Assembly (NCBI GenBank): GCA_963920765.1
Contig: OY987245.1
Coordinates: forward strand, 5,534,727-5,598,726
Direction of reading: 5' to 3'
DNA from: Ulota crispa
Lineage: Eukaryota; Streptophyta; Bryopsida; Orthotrichales; Orthotrichaceae
Length of the DNA: 64,000 nt
A program made the translations under genes and the position numbers. This document shows, piece after piece, positions 1-10,257 of the stretch (its first letter is position 1; every line of letters starts with the position of its first letter). The notes under the pieces were generated by a model. That model was not told where the DNA came from. It did no database searches and saw only the letters and a list, made by a program, of their open reading frames with translations.

Positions 1-84
1 ATACAATGATTCTCATCAATAATCATTGAAATAAACGATTTTTTTAAGCGCTTGGCAACAACAATAAAACTACACTAAAACAAA

Positions 85-502
85 CTAAGGTGGAAGCACC
101 CATACTCAATAACATAAGTAATTTTGAAACAAATTACAAAGAGTTTGAAGCAACAAATATTTTTTTCTTGGGGGGAAGAAAATATATATTGGGATTGCAA
201 GTTATTCATAATTTTATTTGCAAAATGGAAATTATTGTGAATTTTGGGAGTCAAAAAGTGTTTTGCACCCATTACCGACCTCTAGATTCATGCAATTTTG
301 ATAATAGCCAAACTACTTTCTGCTTATTACTTTGTACTTTCCCATTCACCACTTTGGGACACGTGTCATTACTTAAGTGATCCCAACCTTGGAAAATATT
401 AAAAAAACACATTCCAAAGCACCTATCTTTGCTAAGCTTGGAAATAGCGCCCTTTACATGTTGGGTATGGGACGTTGTTGGCAATGGGTGCCTCCACCTT
501 AG
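85..502. mobile_element. TIR element, AAGGTGG family (copy 1)
   Basis: The segment starts CTAAGGTGGAAGCACCCAT and ends with the near-perfect inverse, ATGGGTGCCTCCACCTTAG. The same sequence recurs at 13100-13519, with matching interior text such as a run around TTTTGGGAGTCAAAAAGTG. It has no coding capacity, so it is a non-autonomous DNA transposon. I could not define a clear target duplication. Confidence 0.8.
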
Positions 503-533
503 AGGCTTCCAAGTTACAAACCATGTAAAATCT

Positions 534-814
534 AACACCAAATAGTGCATTTAGGTTGCTTTACCTTGGCAAAGTTAACTCATGACTCACCTTTGGTCAC
601 TTGGAGGTGCATGCAACTCTTTTCATGCTATAGTAATTCTTGGTTTTGCCTAATGTTCTAGCTTCTTTGCTCCCTAGCACCCAATCTTTGCTTGCTTCCT
701 CCATTATTTATCACAATAATTAATGACAAAAGTTACTGTAGTCTAATTAAATATTTAAATAGTATAAAATGTCAAGAAGTTAGTATGGGGCAACCTAGAT
801 GCACAATTTGGTGT
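534..814. mobile_element. TIR element, CACCAAATAGTGC family (copy 1)
   Basis: It begins ACACCAAATAGTGCATTTAG and ends with the imperfect inverse GATGCACAATTTGGTGT. A second copy lies at 3405-4018 inside intron 3 of the inositol phosphate synthase gene. The two share the internal block around TATTTAAATAGT..AAATGTCAAGAA. It is non-coding. Confidence 0.7.
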
Positions 815-908
815 AATATGTAGATAGTGGCATACGCCTCCAAGTGGCCAAGCAATGAGTCATGAGGTAACTTTTCACAATAAAAAAAACCTAGTTGTCA
901 AGGCAACC

Positions 909-1134
909 TAACCCCTAAAGGGCCCTTGGGCTCTGGAGCAATGGTACCAATTGCAACCAATATTCAGAAGTTTGAATCAGCTAGAAATGAAGTATTACAA
1001 CCATACATATTGAAGGGTTGTATGATGGTGGGTGCATAAAAAAATTTGAAAAGCCCTCAAAGCAGCTCAAATACATATGTACACACAGTCATACATACGG
1101 CAGCAAAGGGCTTTCGTGACGTTGAGGGGCTAAA
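909..1134. mobile_element. TIR element, TAACCC...GGCCC family (copy 1)
   Basis: It opens TAACCCCTAAAGGGCCCTTG and closes near TTGAGGGGCTAAA. Its reverse complement resembles the element at 32029-32260, sharing the TATTGAAGGGTTGTA.GATGGTGGGTGCAT block. It is non-coding and about 225 bp. Confidence 0.65.
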
Positions 1135-1152
1135 CGCAATATTTGGTATGGT

Positions 1153-1490
1153 AAGGTAAGAGGCTCATAAACTAACCATCTAAGGGCTGAAACTGAATTT
1201 TGGGGAGGTGAAACTTTTTGAAATAATTTTCAGTAAATTTTCCTTAAAAGACAAGAGGAATTGGCATCTAACTCAAGTTATTTTGTATTTTTTAAAACAA
1301 TGTGGAATTAATTATGAAATTTTGAAGTGGAAAAGTTGTAAAGCTCTAAAACCCCGCACCTCCTCAAATCTACATCTGTTGTATATTTTTAAAAGGTTAT
1401 AAATAAGTACATGTACTGGTGAAGATCATTCTGAGAAGATGAGCGGTTTTAGTGCCCTAACGGAGTTCAAGCCTCCTACAGTCCTACCTT
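1153..1490. mobile_element. TIR element, AAGGTAGGAGGCTCA family (copy 1)
   Basis: It begins AAGGTAAGAGGCTCATAAAC and ends near GCCTCCTACAGTCCTACCTT. The interior (GGGCTGAAACTGAATTTTGG and onward) matches the copies at 2523-2889, 3565-3893 (inverted) and 16408-16713. It lies about 400 bp upstream of the inositol phosphate synthase start codon, probably in or near the promoter. Confidence 0.75.
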
Positions 1491-1770
1491 AGGCCACCCC
1501 ACACACACAAGCAAATTATCCAAAGTGCCAGCGCAAGAGAATGACGTGGCCAATAAACTGGGTGAATCTACGATGCTCACTCCACACTTCTCCCATAGAT
1601 TTGATGAATCAAAATCTACCGATACTCCAAAACGTCATGGTTCGTGACGACCGCAGCCCCCGATCGCACAATTGCGCAATCGCGGGGAATTTGCGCCCAT
1701 CGCAAAACCCAAATTCGGTTCGTGTATGAACAGCGGATTTCGTGCGACTCTGTCCCGCTGCAGTTTGGGC

Positions 1771-1777
1771 ATAAAAA
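1771..1777 (+). promoter_or_regulatory. Possible TATA-like box of the inositol phosphate synthase gene
   Basis: ATAAAAA lies about 120 bp upstream of the ATG at 1898, in a GC-richer stretch that looks like promoter plus leader. The spacing is reasonable, but the match is short and no transcript evidence is available. Confidence 0.35.
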
Positions 1778-1897
1778 GGGGCTCCCTCTCGCCATCGCCG
1801 GTGCAGCAGATACTTGCAATCTCTCTTCTCAGAATCTCTCTCAGAATTGAGAGATTGAAGCACTTGTTCCTCTTTCTTTTCGTGTTTCTCTGCGAAG

Positions 1898-4800
1898 ATG
1901 TTGGTGGACAGCTTTCGTGTTGACAGCCCTCATGTGGAGTACACAGAGGAGGCGATTACGTCGACGTACGAGTACCAGACCACGGAGTTCGTGCACGAGC
2001 AGAAGAAGAGCAATGGCCAGTTCGAGTGGGTGGCCCGTCCCAAGTCGGTGCCATATCAGTTCCGCACACACCGCAAGGTGCCCAAGCTCGGGTGTGAGCG
2101 GCGTCATCTGTACATATGCAATATATTGAAATTTGAATTTAAAAGTTGCTCTTGCCTCGGTTGTCGTGATGTTCTTACCGCCCTTTTTGTGCTTGCAGAA
2201 TGATGCTCGTGGGCTGGGGTGGTAACAACGGGTCTACCCTTACGGCTGGCATCCTCGCTAACAAAGAGTAAGCAAACCCCGCTTATACTACACATTATTC
2301 GGTTCTTGTTTCGTTACTGTATTGTTTGTTGTGAAGCTTTTACAAGGAATTCTATCTAAGCTTATATCTGGTGCTAATTTCGCTTTATTCACTGCATCGA
2401 GTCTTGGAGAAATTTGGTTTTGTTGAGGACGTCGTTTTACACATTTCAATCAATATGTAGTGATTTGCCTTTTTTTGAAAGATGTCTTAATAGAGCTTAC
2501 CGGAGAGGTTACCTTGGGTACTAAGGTAGGAGGCTCATAAACCGACCATCTAAGGGCTGAAACTGAATTTTGGGGAGGTGAAACTTCTTTGATTTTCAGT
2601 AAATTTTCTTTGAAAGACAAGAGGAATTGGCATCTAACTCAAGTTGTTTCATATTTTTTGGAATTTTGTGAAATTAGTTATGAAAATTTGAAGTTGAAGT
2701 GGCATAAGGCTCTAAAACTGCCCACCACCTCCTCAAATGTACACTGCTCGGACTATGAAAAACAACATTTACAAATGGACCTCCTCAAATGTACACTGCT
2801 CGGACTATGAAAAACAACATTTACAAATGGAGTACATTTGAGAAGGTGGGCGGTTTTAGAGCCTGGGCGCTTTTAGAACCTCCTACCTTGTATTTGGTGC
2901 TTAATTTCGCTTTATTCACTGCATCGAGACTTGGAGAAATTTGGTTTTGTAGAGGACGTTGCTTCACGCATTTCAATCACTGTGTAGTGATTTGCTTTTC
3001 ATTGAAAGATTTTTTAATAGAGCTTACTGGAGAGGTCACTTTGGGTACTATAAGAGGCTAGACTCAATAGGGTTTAGATTTTTTTTTTCTCGTTTTGTAT
3101 ATTGGAGGACATCCATTCAAATAGTAGAGGCTACTGCTTAATTTAGTTTGTTTGGGTGAAACAGGGGCATTTCATGGGTGACAAAGGATGGCGTGCAGCA
3201 CGCGAACTACTTCGGGTCTCTTACCCAGGCATCCACCTGCCGTGTGGGCTCCTTCCGGGGCGAAGAAATCCACGTACCTTTTAAGAGCATTCTGCCCATG
3301 GTAAGCCCTTAAGAAGTTGCCATCCAAGCAAACCCTCTCCAAATTTTTTTGCTAATGTTAGAGTTAGTGCACGGACTTTGAATAAGTTTAAGGATGGTTA
3401 TCTAAACTAAATAGTGCATTTAGGTTGCCTTACCCGGAAAGTTACCTCATGACTCGTGATTTGGCCACTTGGAGGCGCATGTAACTCTCTAGATACTAGA
3501 ATTTCACATGGTTTATCACATGGACACCGCTAATTTGTCTGTTTGTAGCTTTGTTGTTATTGCTAAGGTAGGAGGCTCAAATTCAGAGCAGGCTCAAATT
3601 CGGAGCACCTTCTCAAATGTACTCTTTCTGTACATCTTGTTTTTCATAGCCCTTCAACAATGTACAGCTCATGTACATTTGAGGAGGTGCTCCATTTTAG
3701 AGCCCTATGGCCTTTCCACTTCAAAGATTCATAACTAATTCCACAAAGTTCCAAAAAATATGAAACAACTTGGGTTAGATGCAGATTCTTCTTGTCTTTC
3801 AGGGAAAGTTTACTGAAAATCATTTCAAGGAGTTTCACCTACCCAAAATTCAATTTCAGCCCTTAGATGCTCCATTTATGAGCCTCCTACCTTCAGGCCT
3901 TAAAAATTTTCTTACTGTAGTAATTATTGCGGAAAATTACTTTAGCAGCAGTAAGTATTTAAATAGTGTGAAATGTCAAGAAACTAGTATGGGGCAACCT
4001 TAATGCACTATTTGGTGTAATTTATTCATGTTTAGAGGATTTGATGTTTCTGAGCCTGTGTCTGTTGTGTGTGTTGCTACAATGGCAGGTGGAACCTGAT
4101 GACATAGTGATTGGAGGGTGGGACATCTCCAACATGAACTTGGCGGACGCCATGGACCGAGCTCGAGTGCTGGACATCGATCTGCAAAAGCAGCTGCGCC
4201 CTCTTATGCAGGACATGGTGCCCATGCCGGGCATCTACGACCCGGACTTCATTGCTGCAAACCAGGAAGCTCGTGCTAACAATCTGATCAAGGGCACCAA
4301 GAAGGAGCAGATGGAGAGAATCATCGAAGACATCAGGTAAAACGTAGAACTGATGTTATGGCTGAACTTTTTCCAGAGCCTGAGATTTAGTGAAAAACCT
4401 TCCTTCTATTCAAAGATCAGTGGCTATTGGCATTTAACTTACAAGTCATGCTCTCACCCACCTTACTCTATCTCATATTTCCTTTTACACGGCTTCTCCA
4501 GTGTCTCTAACTGTTTAAGCTTTTCTCTGATTCCAGGACTTTCAAAAAGCAGAGCAAGGTCGACAAGGTTGTGGTGCTGTGGACCGCAAACACTGAGCGT
4601 TACAGTGATGTGATCGTTGGCCTCAATGATACAAAGGAGAGTTTGTTTGCCTCTTTGGAGAAGGGAGAGACGGAGATATCGCCATCTACCTTGTTTGCTC
4701 TTGCTTGTATTCATGAGCAAGTTCCTTTCATCAACGGCAGCCCTCAGAACACTTTCGTTCCTGGTGAGAGCAGCTTGCTCTCTTCTCAAATTGAAAGCAC

Positions 4801-6211
4801 TCTTTTTGGTAGAAGGCTGTTTTTGGTTATGTTGTCCTTGAGTGGTAACTCAAAGGAGACCTTGGGGTGTGGACTTTGTACTAGTGCCTAAGAGACGTTA
4901 GAATGTAGGAAAATTCATTTGGAAGTTGGTAAATGTGGTGCCAGGTGTGATTGAGTACGCTATTGAGAAGAACTCTCTCATTGGAGGTGACGATTTCAAG
5001 AGCGGGCAAACCAAGATGAAGTCCGTCTTGGTGGATTTCCTTGTTGGTGCGGGCATCAAGGTGAGATTTTTATTTATGTGTGATGGGACGCCAGCTTCTT
5101 CAGCAAAATAGATTGCAATCTTTACTGGGATTTTTGACTCTCTGGTACTGGTGATTGGTGCAATTTGTTTCTTCATCTGAAAATTCTGTTTTGAATCGCT
5201 GTGTACGCAGCCTACTTCAATTGTGAGCTATAACCATCTGGGCAACAACGACGGAATGAACCTGTCAGCTCCTCAGACGTTCCGCTCCAAGGAAATCTCC
5301 AAGAGTAACGTGGTAGATGACATGGTGGCCAGCAATTCTGTTCTTTATGCACCTGGCGAACACCCAGATCATGTCATTGTGATCAAGGTAATCTTCAACA
5401 AATGCGTAAATTCACACGTGTCATGTTGCCAAACGGCAAAGTGTAATTGAAGCTTACGTGGCATTTTGAAGATTTAAGAGTATATTGTCACTGGGCTGTC
5501 TAAAAGTAATATACAATTTTGTTTCAGAGTATCACACCTCTGCCACGTGTGGTTACTACGACTGTTTCTCTGAATTGTTTCTCAGTACTTGCTACTAAAG
5601 TGATCTCGTGGCTCTGTGGAACAGTACGTGCCCTACGTTGGTGACAGCAAGAGGGCTATGGATGAGTACACGTCAGAGATCTTCATGGGAGGCCGCAACA
5701 CCATCGTCATGCACAATACTTGCGAAGACTCACTGCTGGCAGCTCCTCTGATTTTAGATTTGGTCTTATTGGCGGAGCTTTGCACACGGATTCAATTCAA
5801 GGAAGACGGACAGGTAAACCACCTACTCAGATTCGTGCCCTGTTTGTCTAAAACAAGAAAAAAAAATTGAACCGTTTTAAGAAAAAACCTCCTAATGAAT
5901 CAAGGAGAAAATTCTGTTCATAACATTGAAATGTTTGCCTGGATCAATCTCATTCACTGAAGAGCCACTTGTTACGCTTTCAGAGCGCGTAGGAAGAAAT
6001 CTAAAGATTTTTTTTTTGGCGTTTGCAGGAGAAACTGCATTCGTTCCACCCAGTGGCCACAATGCTGAGTTACCTGACAAAAGCACCTTTGGTGCCACCG
6101 GGTACGCCCGTGGTAAATGCCTTGGCCAAGCAGCGGGCCATGTTGGAGAACATCATGCGAGCTTGCATCGGCTTGTCCCCGGACAACAACATGATGCTGG
6201 AATACAAGTAG
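1898..6211 (+). CDS. MIPS: Inositol-3-phosphate synthase (myo-inositol-1-phosphate synthase)
   Basis: It converts glucose-6-phosphate to inositol-3-phosphate using NAD as an internal redox cofactor, the committed step of inositol synthesis, normally in the cytosol. Nine exons are read: 1898-2091, 2199-2267, 3165-3300, 4089-4336, 4537-4763, 4945-5060, 5211-5387, 5625-5813 and 6029-6211. Every junction is GT-AG and the joined frame gives 512 residues, the usual plant length (about 510). Family blocks seen include [33 protein letters not shown] and [11 protein letters not shown], and the protein ends EYK as in plant homologues. The NAD-binding loop reads GWGGNNG where plants usually have GLGGNNG; the glycines and asparagines are kept. 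The ATG at 1898 was chosen because it gives the conserved N-terminus (ML.DSF.VDSP.V.YTE). Introns 2 and 3 (897 and 788 bp) are enlarged by transposons. Identification is very secure. Confidence 0.97.
2523..2889. mobile_element. TIR element, AAGGTAGGAGGCTCA family (copy 2), in MIPS intron 2
   Basis: It begins AAGGTAGGAGGCTCATAAAC and ends AGAACCTCCTACCTT. It contains a private 52-bp tandem duplication at 2728-2831 and sits between 160-bp direct repeats. It is non-coding. Confidence 0.85.
2728..2831. repeat. 52-bp unit, two tandem copies
   Basis: The unit beginning CCTCCTCAAATGTACACTGC and ending near TTTACAAATGGA appears twice in succession with almost no difference. The other copies of this transposon have it once, so the duplication is recent. 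Confidence 0.9.
3405..4018. mobile_element. TIR element, CACCAAATAGTGC family (copy 2), in MIPS intron 3
   Basis: It begins ACTAAATAGTGCATTTAGG and ends TAATGCACTATTTGGTGT. It corresponds to 534-814 but is interrupted by a second transposon at 3565-3893. It fills most of intron 3 of the inositol phosphate synthase gene. Confidence 0.8.
3565..3893. mobile_element. TIR element, AAGGTAGGAGGCTCA family (copy 3), nested
   Basis: It begins AAGGTAGGAGGCTCAAATTC and ends ATGAGCCTCCTACCTT. The interior is the reverse complement of copies 1, 2 and 4. It is inserted into the CACCAAATAGTGC element at 3405-4018, so it is the younger of the two. Confidence 0.85.
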
Positions 6212-7389
6212 TAGCCAAAGTGGGTTTGCGTGCTGCAACTTGACTGAAAGAAAGAAAAAGCTCTTTCATGTGGAACAGTATGTGTTCCATTCTCACCATT
6301 TCCCGGCCTTTTGCTGTTTTTCCTTTTTTGTTCTACGAAGGAGGCTGCTGTCAAGGTCGTAGTGTCGAGGAGAAATGCAGGTCGTGATTGCTGTGGGCGA
6401 GACTGTCGATTCAGTAGGCAAAATAGAGCGTGGAAAGAAAGGAAATGTTTTTGGTCAGCAATGGAGTATTGCTTTTGCCATTCCTGAGGATGTTTGCAGC
6501 AAAGCTTATACTATTGAAATCATCCATTTGGGACTTCATCACACATTTTGTAAGAGCAAGTTTGATATGCTCTGTGGAATGATTTTTTGAATTTGTGACT
6601 ATGATGATGATGATTTGCATTTTACACCAGTGATTACTGTTTTCATGCCCAATTTGTTGCACTTGGTATTTACTGGGTTTCTATGTAATTTAACCACCAA
6701 AAGTGCCTGGTATGAGGGAGGATGTAGATTGGAGCTTTTGAAACAAAGCAAACTGTGGCTTGTTCAAAATGTATACGGAAAATCTTCGTTTTTTGAATTT
6801 TTCATTTCCTTCAATTGCAACATGAACTAATTTTACAACCTTGTATACAGGAACTAATTTAGAGCCTTGTATATAAAATTATCATGCTTCTAGTGTTTCA
6901 ATAGTACACAAAAGTAACTTCTATATGACATTTGGATGATTGAAAATTTTGGTATAAACATATTTGGTAGCAAGTTTGCAAATTTGTTTGTGATCCAAGT
7001 ATTAGACGTTGTCATTCTTAGGGGGTTAAGAGGCAACATTTAGGCCAACGTGAATGGAAGGATTGATAGCAGATAAGAGTGTTGGATACTTAGAAATCCA
7101 CTTTGAATTTTGAAACGCTAGGAAGTGAAACTTCACTACTTGAAGCATGAAAATGAACCTCCAGTTGTAACTAAGATGAGATTTCATTGAAAATGGTTGC
7201 TTGCTCTCTTCAAGTGCTGCATTCAAGATTGAAAAAAAAAATTGAAAAATGTGAGTATAGTAATACTTGTTCAATACTGGGAACTCCTAATGATGGATAT
7301 AGCTACTTTGTTACTTATAATTTATTTGTTTTGGACCTCAAGGAAGGAAGCTTTGCATTGAGAAAATTTATCTTGAAGGAGTTTGAGTA
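6212..7389. other. Downstream region of MIPS, no further gene seen
   Basis: The first several hundred bases are likely the 3' untranslated region of the inositol phosphate synthase transcript. Beyond about 6900 the sequence is AT-rich with only short random reading frames. I see no conserved domain or transposon terminus here. Confidence 0.5.
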
Positions 7390-7475
7390 GGTACAGTATC
7401 ACTAAAAAGCTCCATTTTGTTAATTTCAAACGTTGAGAAAGCATTCACCATGTTCAACGATCTTGTGGGGGCAAG

Positions 7476-8116
7476 TTAACCCCTAAATGCTTACGGCACC
7501 AAATTTTGGTGTTTGCAATACTCTGAAGTTCAATAAACTTAACTAAGTTACTATTTTTAGTAATTTTCATTTTGGATTTATTCTTTGTGAAGTTTAATTT
7601 TAGGATCAACAATATGATTTTGAAAATGATCAATTATGAGTTTTTTATTCAAGCTTTTGTGCAAGGGTCTTGACTTTCTCTAGTGTTGAGAGCTCTTGGA
7701 AATGAGCCTCAAATACACTAGATCTTGGAGAAAAATTTACATAAAAAATTCATTTGAAAATTTTATAGAAAAGATTTTGAAAAGCTATAAAGTGATCGGG
7801 GTTATGTGTGTTATTTCCTTAAACCTTATAATTTTTTGATGGTCATTTTTTTAGATCCAACATGTGAAAAGAGGATTCAAAGGCTTCAAGTCATTTTTGT
7901 TGTTTTAACACCCTCATGATTAAACATTATAATCTTTCAATCCATAAGTGATATTGTTGTGTTTTCTTTTCTTTTGTGACCTAACATATCTAGTTTGAAC
8001 TTGTACGGTTACAATTCAAAAAGAATATGATACAGCTTATTAAAATGTTTCCTTTTTGTTCAATTTGAAGCAAATTCCTAAAAGCCCAAAAAAGGCCTCA
8101 GGCATTTAGGGGTTAA
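7476..8116. mobile_element. TIR element, TAACCCC family (nested copy)
   Basis: It begins TTAACCCCTAAATGCTTACG and ends CAGGCATTTAGGGGTTAA. The interior resembles 22776-23426 and 54600-55191 (shared TATTCAAG.TTTTGTGC.GGG and AATGAGCCTCAAATACAC.A blocks). The uninterrupted counterpart of its insertion site is seen, inverted, near 21010-21050. Confidence 0.75.
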
Positions 8117-8179
8117 GCAATTAGAGAGCATTCCTCTCCTAGCAAGCTTTGCTACTATAACAGAATACTATCAATTCAG

Positions 8180-8300
8180 TCATTTTTGTCAATTAGGACA
8201 TGTAAATTTGGACATTTTTTTGTCAAATGGGATGCTTTTTTGTCAATTTGGACATATTTAGTCAATTAGGACGTGTCCATTCAGATACTATTTCTTTGTA
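8180..8300. repeat. Degenerate repeats of a TTTGTCAATTNGGACATGT motif
   Basis: Several imperfect copies of a roughly 20-30 bp motif with core GTCAATT.GGACAT are strung together. The same arrangement occurs at 13843-13950, ending with the shared CCATTTCTTTGTA or close variant, so both derive from one repeat element. Confidence 0.55.
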
Positions 8301-8570
8301 GCTTTGCCCATACAACGTACCATTTTTGCCATTAATATTTAAATCATCAATAATGAGGAGTTGGCAACATTCACAAACTACGCACAAATATGGTACTTTT
8401 TGCATGAAATTTGAGGTGCCCAAATAGCAACGCCAAAGCTGGAGATTTTGCATATATTTGGTAAATGGGTTATTGATTTTTGAATGCATGTGTCACTAAC
8501 ACAAAGACTAAAAATACAATTAATCTCTCACATGGAAGTTTTTTGGAGGTTTTTAGAGAGATAGAGGGAG

Positions 8571-10122
8571 TATTTTTTTTTTGTCTTTGAAGGGGTTAAT
8601 CTGACTGATTGAACAGCAGGACTACAGCAAACCCAGCTACTATGGCTTGAAAGGAAGACATCCCGTTTATTAAGTGCAGCATGTGTGAGGCCATCACTAA
8701 GCAGCTGGTACGGCAAGCCAAGGAAGAACGTGAGTAATCTGCTTACAAGAAGGCATACCTGATCTTGAAGCTCTCAAAACTCAAAATCCAATTTAAGGAG
8801 CAGGGTCTTTTGCAAGTTGTTTAAGTTCGGAAATCCCTCTCGGAGGCAGCTGCCATGTCAGTAGGCGTGTCTTGACCATGGAGCTCACCACTTATGTGAA
8901 ACGTGTGAGACAAAATAATGCTTTAGTTGTTCACACTATGTCCTTGAAACTTGGTTTGTAAAGAGCCAAAATAAATATTGAAAAAGGGCCTAGAATGTCT
9001 TATGCAAAAGAATTGTTCAAACTCAGTTTCCAAGTTGTGCTTCCGTTTCTGCGGCTGCACCAAATCTTGAGGCAAAATCCCAGTTTCTTGGGAACAGAAT
9101 TTTCCCAAAAGTGCTGCCACACAGACATTTGTAAGTGAACCGGGAGATGGACCCGGGACACAGTGCAAGGCAATAAGTCCCAATTTTCAACCTCCCTAGT
9201 GATCAGAGTTTGAGAAATTCAGCGAGATTTCGCACTTCATATGGATCTCGGACTGTGTGAACTGTCCTCAAAGGATATTCATGGATTAAATTAAGTGCCA
9301 ACGTAACCAAGCTGTACTCAAAACCAATCCTGAAACTCAAGTCTAAGTCCCAGAGCAATCAATAAACAGTGCGAGAGCAACCCATATATATCACAACTTC
9401 AAACTTGGCGCGCCAAAAGCCCAAAACAGAAACTAATCAAAATAAAATTTTCGTAATCGATAGAATAACGAAGGTAAACATTCAAGTGACTAATTGACGA
9501 TGGATATGACAAGAAGATCACAAACCAGTCTCAAATCTTTCCCAAACTCGCACTCTAACCTCTACAAAACTGACACGTCAAACCGTCAATGTATCGTCTC
9601 TGACAATGATTCAGGAAGAAGAGTTCACCAATTTGTGTGTAACTGCTCGTTGTTGACTTACTCTCAAATTATCACCGTTGTTGACTTACTCTCAAATTAT
9701 CACCGTTGTTGACTTCCTCAATTGGGTGAACGCATTAATTAAGCCAACAATTATTTAACCAACGTTCAACTCATGATGTCCAGAGCAGTATCCCGCACTA
9801 TCCACCATCCACCCACCAGTGATCCCAACTATGATTTTCACTTTGAGTACAAGCGGCTAAAAACACTGCTAAAAAGTTAAAATTTTCAAATTCAACGCTG
9901 TAAAGTTCACAAGCTTTTTAGCTGCATAATTTTGTGGTTAACAAACCTGCTAAATTTAGCTTGTTTAAAGATCGCTTCGGCACCCACTCACTCACCCACT
10001 CTTTTTTTCAACAGCAACCATACTTATTCAAACAGCTGACAATCAGCAGAAGTGGATACGATTTCTGACCCGAGCAATACCAGGAGCGGCGATCGTCTAC
10101 AAAATTCTCTTGCCAAGGATGC
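8571..10122. other. Intergenic region upstream of the lipid-transfer gene
   Basis: No reading frame here has recognisable similarity. A 28-bp unit is repeated 2.4 times at 9649-9715. The last 300 bp before 10123 become GC-richer and probably hold the lipid-transfer gene promoter. Confidence 0.5.
9649..9715. repeat. 28-bp unit tandem repeat
   Basis: The unit beginning GTTGTTGACTTACTCTCAAA is present twice in full and a third time in part. It contains TTGAC cores, the W-box type motif bound by WRKY factors, at each period. It is about 550 bp upstream of the lipid-transfer gene; any regulatory role is inference. Confidence 0.85.
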
Positions 10123-10129
10123 TATAAAT
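10123..10129 (+). promoter_or_regulatory. TATA box of the lipid-transfer protein gene
   Basis: TATAAAT stands alone in GC-richer sequence 129 bp upstream of the chosen ATG. It would place transcription start near 10155, which argues against the earlier in-frame ATG at 10150. Confidence 0.65.
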
Positions 10130-10257
10130 CCTTCGTCACCCTCCCTCCAATGCACATCTCCACCACCCAGTTGCTGCTTGTGTTTGATCTGAGCTCCAGA
10201 TACCTTCGCATCAATCCTTCATTGTTCCAGTCCTCCGCTAGCTCGGTGCAACTGACG

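Larger units (their letters stand above)
2365..3051. repeat. 160-bp direct repeats flanking an intronic transposon
   Basis: Two similar arms, 2365-2524 and 2891-3051, both read from GGTGCT.AATTTCGCTTTA through to TTGGGTACTA. They bracket the element at 2523-2889 within intron 2 of the inositol phosphate synthase gene. The arms are far longer than a target duplication. Confidence 0.8.
7390..8570. mobile_element. Stowaway-like element, left-truncated, interrupted by another element
   Basis: The right end reads TAGAGAGATAGAGGGAG followed by TA, matching the CTCCCTCTGTCC terminus of the element at 20721-21166 in inverse orientation. Interior blocks at 7428-7476 and 8116-8500 are the reverse complement of 20780-21080. 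The opposite terminus is not recognisable near 7390. A TAACCC element at 7476-8116 splits it. Confidence 0.65.

Noticed and set aside
8923-9183. Minus-strand 86-codon frame
   Set aside because: No recognisable domain, no splice context and no conservation evidence; composition looks random.
10150-10257. Earlier in-frame ATG for the lipid-transfer protein
   Set aside because: It would sit at the expected transcription start, 22 bp after the TATA box, and would place about 36 residues before the signal peptide.
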